Positions 56,857 to 64,000 of a stretch of 64,000 bases of DNA are shown in pieces. The translations under genes were made by a program, and so were the position numbers. This DNA comes from Polaromonas sp. GTDB lineage: Bacteria; Pseudomonadota; Gammaproteobacteria; Burkholderiales; Burkholderiaceae_C. How positions within the stretch are numbered: the first letter of the stretch is position 1; the number at the start of each line of letters is the position of its first letter. A model generated the notes under the pieces. That model saw nothing but the letters and a program-made list of their open reading frames with translations. It made no database searches and was not told where the DNA came from. The stretch is from NCBI RefSeq assembly GCF_030680935.1, contig NZ_JAUXUP010000011.1, positions 47,102 to 111,101 of the forward strand, read 5' to 3'.

Positions 56857-59421
56857 ATGAAAGAACCCACGCCCTCCACTTTTGACAGCCCTGCAGGGCA
56901 AGCGCCTCTGGCCCGCTGGCGCAGCTGGTGGCGCCGGCAGTCACCGACGCGTCAGGATCGCTTCGTCACGCTGGGGCCCTTGTTCTCGGTGATGCTGTTC
57001 CTGTCTGCCGTGGTGGCCGCCTTTGGCTATTTGCGCATTGAGGAAATTGACCGCGAGCAGCAAGCCGTCAAGCGCGATGTGGAATACGCCCAGCAACGGC
57101 TGCGCCTGCGCCTGCTGGAGCGCCAGGAGCAATTGATGCGACTGAGCCGCGACGTCTCCAACAAGGAGGTGGATTCCGACGAATTTGTGGCGCAGGCCGA
57201 ATCGCTGGTCAACCAGTACCCCGAGCTGCTGGCGGTGACCTGGGTGGACTCGCGCCGTCGGGTCAGGTCCTCTTATGTCTCCCCCAGCGCCAACGCCTCG
57301 CAAATGCAGCTCGTCGGCGAGCAGATCAAGCGCGGAGAAACTGAAAGCACTTTTGGTCTGGCGCGGGACCTGCGGCAACCGGTGTATTCGCGCCCGCTCA
57401 CGATCAAGGACGATGCGAGCTATAACGCGCCCAGCGTGCAGTTGCAGGTTCCTCTGGATGACCAGGGGCGTTTTGACGGCGTCATCATGGGCGAATACAC
57501 GATAGACGGTCTGCTGCGTTTTGGCGTTCCCAATGAGGTGACGGCTAAATACGCGGTTGCCCTGCTGGACGACAAAGGAAACCTGCTGGCCGGCATTCTG
57601 CCGCCGCCCAGAAACACCGCCGCCCAATTGCTGCCCTGGTCGGACGAAGCGCAAGAGTATGAAATTCCGGTATCTCCGATAGGCAACGGCTTGCTGCTCA
57701 AGGCCCAGGGCTACAGGGCTTCGCTGGGCGTGGTCGGTAGCGGCTTTTTCTGGCTGGTCAGTGCGCTCAGCGCCCTCACCGTGTGGATGCTGCTGGGTAC
57801 CTGGCGCCATACCCGGCGCCGGGTGCAGGCCCAGGAAGCCCTGATCTCCGAAACCAACTTCCGCCGGGCCATGGAAAATTCCATGCTGACCGGCATGCGT
57901 GCGCTGGATCTGCAGGGCCGCATCACCTATGTGAACCCGGCCTTTTGCCAGATGACCGGCTGGAGCGAGGCCGAGCTGGTGGGCCGTACCGCACCCTTTC
58001 CATACTGGCCGGAGCAGGACCGCGAAACACTGGCCGCCCGGCTGGATGACGAATTACATGGCCGCTCCACACCAGGCGGTTTTGAGGTACGGGTTAAACG
58101 CAAAAGCGGTGCGATTTTCGATGGCCGGATGTACGTCTCGCCCCTGATAGACCCGCGTGGTCAGCAAACCGGCTGGATGACCTCGATGACCGACATCACC
58201 GAGCCCAAACGCATTCGGGAGGAATTGTCGGCATCGTACGAGCGCTTCACCACAGTTCTGGAAGGCCTGGACGCAGCCGTCTCGGTGGCACCGTTGGGCA
58301 GTGAAGAGCTGTTGTTTACCAACAAGCTGTACCGCGCATGGTTTGGCGGCGAGGTGGCTGGCCACATGAACCTGATCGCCCAGGCCGGTGTCCCGGCGGT
58401 GGCGCCCACCGACGACACGCTCGACGCAGTCGATGGGTTGGCCGGTTTTCCGACGGATACCCTGACCGCAGCGCAAAGTGAAAACGCAGAAATTTTTGTA
58501 CCCGAGCTCGGCAAGTGGCTGGAGGTGCGCTCGCGTTACCTCACCTGGGTGGACGGACGCCTGGCGCAGATGGTGATTGCCACCGACATCACGCCGCGCC
58601 GCCATGCCGAAGAGCAGGCAGCGCAACAGGCCGAGCGCGCCCAATCGGCCAGCCGACTGATCACCATGGGCGAGATGGCATCCAGCGTGGCGCATGAACT
58701 GAATCAGCCGCTGACTGCGATCAACAATTACTGCAATGGCATGGTGTCACGCATCAAGGGCCAGCAGATCAGCAATGAAGACCTGCTGATTGCTCTGGAG
58801 AAAACCGCCAAACAGGCGCACCGAGCCGGGCAGATCATCCAGCGCATCCGTTCTTTCGTCAAACGCAGCGAACCCAATCGCAGCGCCGCCGATGTCGCCA
58901 CCATGGTCAGCAACGCGATGGAGCTGGCCGACATCGAGCTGCGCCGCCACAACGTGCGGCTCAGCCACTACATTGCAGCGCGCCTGCCGGCGCTGCTGGT
59001 GGACCCCATCCTGATCGAGCAGGTACTGATCAACCTGATGAAAAATGGCGCCGAATCCATCGCTCAGGCAAGGCGCCCGACGGCGCGTCGCAGCGTCGAG
59101 CTGCGGGTGGTACCCAAGACCATCGAGGACCAGAGCGTGGTCGAGTTCTCGGTACTCGACTCGGGCAAAGGACTGTCACCCGAGGTGATGAGCCGGTTGT
59201 ACGAAGCTTTTTATTCAACCAAGGCTGAGGGCATGGGCATCGGGCTGAAATTGTGCCGCAGCATTGTCGAGTCGCACCAGGGCAGGATGCAGGCAGAGAA
59301 CCTCTACAATGGCGACGAAGTAGTGGGCTGCCGGTTTACCTTCTGGATTCCCGTGACGCCCCTGCGGGCGCCAGCACCGGCAGCCGCAGAGCTGCCCACC
59401 CCTCCGGCCGGTGTTCACTGA
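56857..59421 (+). CDS. PAS-domain sensor histidine kinase
   Basis: PAS domain MTGWSEAELVGRTAPFPYW; SSVAHELNQPLTAINNYCNG H-box; GMGIGLKLCRSIVESHQG. Confidence 0.93.
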   Translation: MKEPTPSTFDSPAGQAPLARWRSWWRRQSPTRQDRFVTLGPLFSVMLFLSAVVAAFGYLRIEEIDREQQAVKRDVEYAQQRLRLRLLERQEQLMRLSRDVSNKEVDSDEFVAQAESLVNQYPELLAVTWVDSRRRVRSSYVSPSANASQMQLVGEQIKRGETESTFGLARDLRQPVYSRPLTIKDDASYNAPSVQLQVPLDDQGRFDGVIMGEYTIDGLLRFGVPNEVTAKYAVALLDDKGNLLAGILPPPRNTAAQLLPWSDEAQEYEIPVSPIGNGLLLKAQGYRASLGVVGSGFFWLVSALSALTVWMLLGTWRHTRRRVQAQEALISETNFRRAMENSMLTGMRALDLQGRITYVNPAFCQMTGWSEAELVGRTAPFPYWPEQDRETLAARLDDELHGRSTPGGFEVRVKRKSGAIFDGRMYVSPLIDPRGQQTGWMTSMTDITEPKRIREELSASYERFTTVLEGLDAAVSVAPLGSEELLFTNKLYRAWFGGEVAGHMNLIAQAGVPAVAPTDDTLDAVDGLAGFPTDTLTAAQSENAEIFVPELGKWLEVRSRYLTWVDGRLAQMVIATDITPRRHAEEQAAQQAERAQSASRLITMGEMASSVAHELNQPLTAINNYCNGMVSRIKGQQISNEDLLIALEKTAKQAHRAGQIIQRIRSFVKRSEPNRSAADVATMVSNAMELADIELRRHNVRLSHYIAARLPALLVDPILIEQVLINLMKNGAESIAQARRPTARRSVELRVVPKTIEDQSVVEFSVLDSGKGLSPEVMSRLYEAFYSTKAEGMGIGLKLCRSIVESHQGRMQAENLYNGDEVVGCRFTFWIPVTPLRAPAPAAAELPTPPAGVH

Positions 59422-59458
59422 CAAGTGACTTGTTATCGTCTTCTCAAAAAGGTTTGGC

Positions 59459-60085
59459 ATGAGCTTGATTCCGAAAAAAGGTACCGTCTACGTCGTCGAT
59501 GACGACGAGGGCGTGCGCGACTCGCTCCAGTGGCTGCTGGAGGGCAAGGACTATCGGGTGCGCTGCTACGACTCGGCAGAAACTTTTCTGAGCCGCTACG
59601 ACCCGCGTGAAGTCGCCTGCCTCATTGTGGATATCCGGATGGGCGGCATGACCGGCCTGGAGTTGCAGGATCGTCTGGTCGAACGCAAGTCACCGTTGCC
59701 CATCGTCTTCATTACCGGCCACGGCGACGTGCCGATGGCAGTGGACACCATGAAGAAAGGCGCCATGGATTTCATCCAGAAGCCTTTTCAGGAAGAAGCG
59801 TTGGTGGGTCTTGTCGAGCGCATGCTGAATCAGGCCAAAGAGGCTTTCAGCGAACACCAGCAGTCGGCCAGCCGCGACGCCCTGCTGGCAAAGCTCACCT
59901 CGCGCGAAGCCCAGGTGCTGGAGCGCATTGTGGCCGGCCGCCTGAACAAGCAGATCGCCGACGACCTGGGCATCAGCATCAAGACGGTGGAGGCGCACCG
60001 CGCCAACATCATGGAAAAACTCAATGCAAACACCGTGGCCGACCTGCTGAAAATTGCGCTGGGTTCGAGCGCGCCCAAAGCCTGA
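59459..60085 (+). CDS. FixJ/NarL-type response regulator
   Basis: VYVVDDDEGVRDSLQWLLEGKDY; LTSREAQVLERIVAGRLNKQIADDLGISIKTVEAHRANIMEKL. Confidence 0.94.
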   Translation: MSLIPKKGTVYVVDDDEGVRDSLQWLLEGKDYRVRCYDSAETFLSRYDPREVACLIVDIRMGGMTGLELQDRLVERKSPLPIVFITGHGDVPMAVDTMKKGAMDFIQKPFQEEALVGLVERMLNQAKEAFSEHQQSASRDALLAKLTSREAQVLERIVAGRLNKQIADDLGISIKTVEAHRANIMEKLNANTVADLLKIALGSSAPKA

Positions 60086-60101
60086 GACCAACTTTCCGGT
60101 T

Positions 60102-60163
60102 GCTATCCTTTCGGTAGCTGCTTGCGCCCGTGGTTCATGAGCCAGCGGGCGTTTTTACTTGAA
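60102..60163 (+). repeat. Dispersed repeat, copy 13
   Basis: gctatcctttcggtagctgcttgcgcccgtggttcatgagccagcgggcgtttttacttgaag. Confidence 0.75.
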
Positions 60164-60174
60164 GAACAGACACC

Positions 60175-61032
60175 ATGACCGCACAACTCATTGATGGCAA
60201 CGCCTTGTCCAAGCAGCTGCGCGGCGCTGTCGCCCAGCGGGCATCCGCCCTGCGCGCACGCGGCATTGTTCCCGGCCTGGCCGTGGTGCTGGTTGGCGAA
60301 AATCCGGCCAGCCAGGTTTATGTGCGCAACAAGGTCAAGGCCTGTCAGGACAACGGCATACATTCGCTGCTGGAGCCCTACCCCGCCACCATGAGCGAAG
60401 CCGAGCTGCTGGCGCGCGTCGATGCTTTGAACCGCGATCCGGCTATCCACGGCATCCTGGTGCAGTTGCCCTTGCCGGCCCACATCGACGCGCAAAAAGT
60501 CATAGAAGCGATTTCGCCCGACAAGGATGTAGATGGTTTTCATGTGGCCAGCGCTGGTGCCCTGATGGTTGGTCAGCCGGGCTTCTGGCCCTGCACACCC
60601 TATGGCTGCATGAAGATGCTGGAAAGCCTGAACGACGGCAAGGGCTACGAGCTCAAGGGCAAACATGCGGTGGTGATAGGCCGCAGCAACATCGTTGGCA
60701 AACCGATGGCGCTGATGCTGCTGCAAAAAAATGCGACGGTCACCATCTGCCACAGCGGCACCCAGAACCTCAAGGCCCTGACCCTTCAAGCCGATGTGGT
60801 GGTTGCCGCTGTGGGCAAGCGCAATGTGCTGACGGCCGACATGGTCAAGCCGGGCGCGGTGGTCATCGACGTCGGCATGAACCGCAACGAGGCCGGCAAA
60901 CTCTGCGGCGATGTGGATTTTGAGGGCGTCAAGGAAGTTGCCGGCTGGATCACCCCGGTGCCGGGCGGCGTCGGCCCCATGACCATCACCATGCTGCTGG
61001 TCAATACCCTTGAGGCGGCTGAACGCGGCTGA
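60175..61032 (+). CDS. folD: Bifunctional methylenetetrahydrofolate dehydrogenase/cyclohydrolase
   Basis: [62 protein letters not shown]. Confidence 0.95.
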   Translation: MTAQLIDGNALSKQLRGAVAQRASALRARGIVPGLAVVLVGENPASQVYVRNKVKACQDNGIHSLLEPYPATMSEAELLARVDALNRDPAIHGILVQLPLPAHIDAQKVIEAISPDKDVDGFHVASAGALMVGQPGFWPCTPYGCMKMLESLNDGKGYELKGKHAVVIGRSNIVGKPMALMLLQKNATVTICHSGTQNLKALTLQADVVVAAVGKRNVLTADMVKPGAVVIDVGMNRNEAGKLCGDVDFEGVKEVAGWITPVPGGVGPMTITMLLVNTLEAAERG

Positions 61033-61438
61033 GCGACCACAGCGTCCAGCCGGCGGCAAGCCACTGCCCCAGGTACATCGCGCTGCCCAGGCCATGCCAG
61101 AGCTGGAGGCTACCGCCATTGGCCCGGGCGCTGACGATGCGCGGTGCCACGCCAAACTCCACCAGCACGGCCAACAGCAGGCCAGTCACTATAAATTTCA
61201 TAGCTGCTTGCGCAGACGGGGAAAGGGCTGGAGCCTCTTTCTTGTTCAATACCAGAAGCAGGAGCATGGTGCAGCCAATGCTGAGCCAGGTCTGCGCTGT
61301 GAACAGTTTGGCCGCCATGGCACCGGCGGCGGCCGGGCTGGGCAGGTGGGTAAACAGCATGGGCACCACCAGAAAACCCAGGCCCGTGAGGCTGCCCCAC
61401 CACAGGGCTGCCAGCACGATGCTGAGACGTGACTTCAT
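61001..61438 (-). CDS. DUF4149 membrane protein
   Basis: Four-[34 protein letters not shown]; convergent overlap with folD 3' end. Confidence 0.8.
   Translation of the reverse strand: MKSRLSIVLAALWWGSLTGLGFLVVPMLFTHLPSPAAAGAMAAKLFTAQTWLSIGCTMLLLLVLNKKEAPALSPSAQAAMKFIVTGLLLAVLVEFGVAPRIVSARANGGSLQLWHGLGSAMYLGQWLAAGWTLWSLSRVQPPQGY
61188..61248 (+). repeat. Dispersed repeat, copy 14 (inside DUF4149 gene)
   Basis: actataaatttcatagctgcttgcgcagacggggaaagggctggagcctctttcttgttcaat. Confidence 0.85.
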
Positions 61439-61446
61439 GCTCTCCG

Positions 61447-61923
61447 TCAGATGTACATCACCGCGATGATCTCGTAACGCTTGATGCCGCCGGGCGCCTG
61501 CACCTCGGCCGTGTCGCCCTCGTCCTTGCCGATCAGGGCGCGGGCAATCGGCGAGCCGATGTTGACCCGGCCCAGCTTGATGTCGGCCTCGTCCTCACCG
61601 ACGATCTGATAGGTCACCTTGTCGCCAGAGTCTTCGTCCTGCAACTCGATGGTGGAGCCAAAGACAACCTTGCCTCCAGCGTCCACCTCGGTCGGGTCAA
61701 TGATCTGCGCGGCCGACAGCTTGCCTTCGATTTCCTGGATGCGGCCTTCAATAAAACCCTGGCGGTCCTTGGCGGCGTCGTATTCCGCGTTTTCACTAAG
61801 ATCGCCCTGCGCACGTGCTTCAGAAATCGAGTTGATCACCCACGGGCGCTCCACGGTCTTGAGCTGGTGCAGTTCGGCCTTGAGCTTTTCAGCCCCTTTT
61901 TTGGTAATGGGAATGGTTGCCAT
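61447..61923 (-). CDS. greA: Transcription elongation factor
   Basis: [57 protein letters not shown]. Confidence 0.96.
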   Translation of the reverse strand: MATIPITKKGAEKLKAELHQLKTVERPWVINSISEARAQGDLSENAEYDAAKDRQGFIEGRIQEIEGKLSAAQIIDPTEVDAGGKVVFGSTIELQDEDSGDKVTYQIVGEDEADIKLGRVNIGSPIARALIGKDEGDTAEVQAPGGIKRYEIIAVMYI

Positions 61924-62042
61924 GGTTTGAGTCCTCCAAAAGCGAAACCGCCGCCAGTCACCTGGCGGCGGCGTCCTAACATGTTTGTCCTGATGCCAGT
62001 TTAATGCAAATGCGTGGCCAGCCGCTCGGTACTTGCCCCGAG

Positions 62043-64000
<1,958 letters not shown>

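Overview
This 64 kb window looks like chromosome from a Comamonadaceae-type betaproteobacterium. That assignment is inferred from gene content and codon usage. Most of it is housekeeping: tandem PBP1A-like genes, serA, psd, the aceE-aceF-lpdA cluster, a PAS histidine kinase/FixJ-type regulator pair, folD, greA and the 3' part of carB. Accessory regions include an exported methionine-sulfoxide repair locus (Tat-type MsrB, exported MsrA, cytochrome b, MsrP/YedY-like molybdoenzyme, Met-rich pentapeptide-repeat protein, and a decayed second msrB fragment). There is also a GntR-controlled TRAP/sugar-acid operon, a TetR-HpaB-family locus, an MCE/MlaE cluster with no ATPase in its run, and an alpha/beta-hydrolase-LuxR fusion next to a clear operator-like palindrome. 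I found three main non-gene signals. (1) A dispersed ~60 bp repeat, consensus about GCTAT(N5-9)ATAGCTGCTTGCGCA(N8-10)AAGGGCTGGNGGCC, occurs ~14 times. Four copies lie inside or at the start of coding sequences, all in the same reading frame. (2) A 271 bp MITE-like element has 29-bp terminal inverted repeats and two internal self-complementary arms. It sits at the stop codon of a DUF2721 gene. (3) A three-half-site operator (TACCGTAG) lies beside the hydrolase-LuxR gene. No tRNA, rRNA, CRISPR array or intact transposase was seen.
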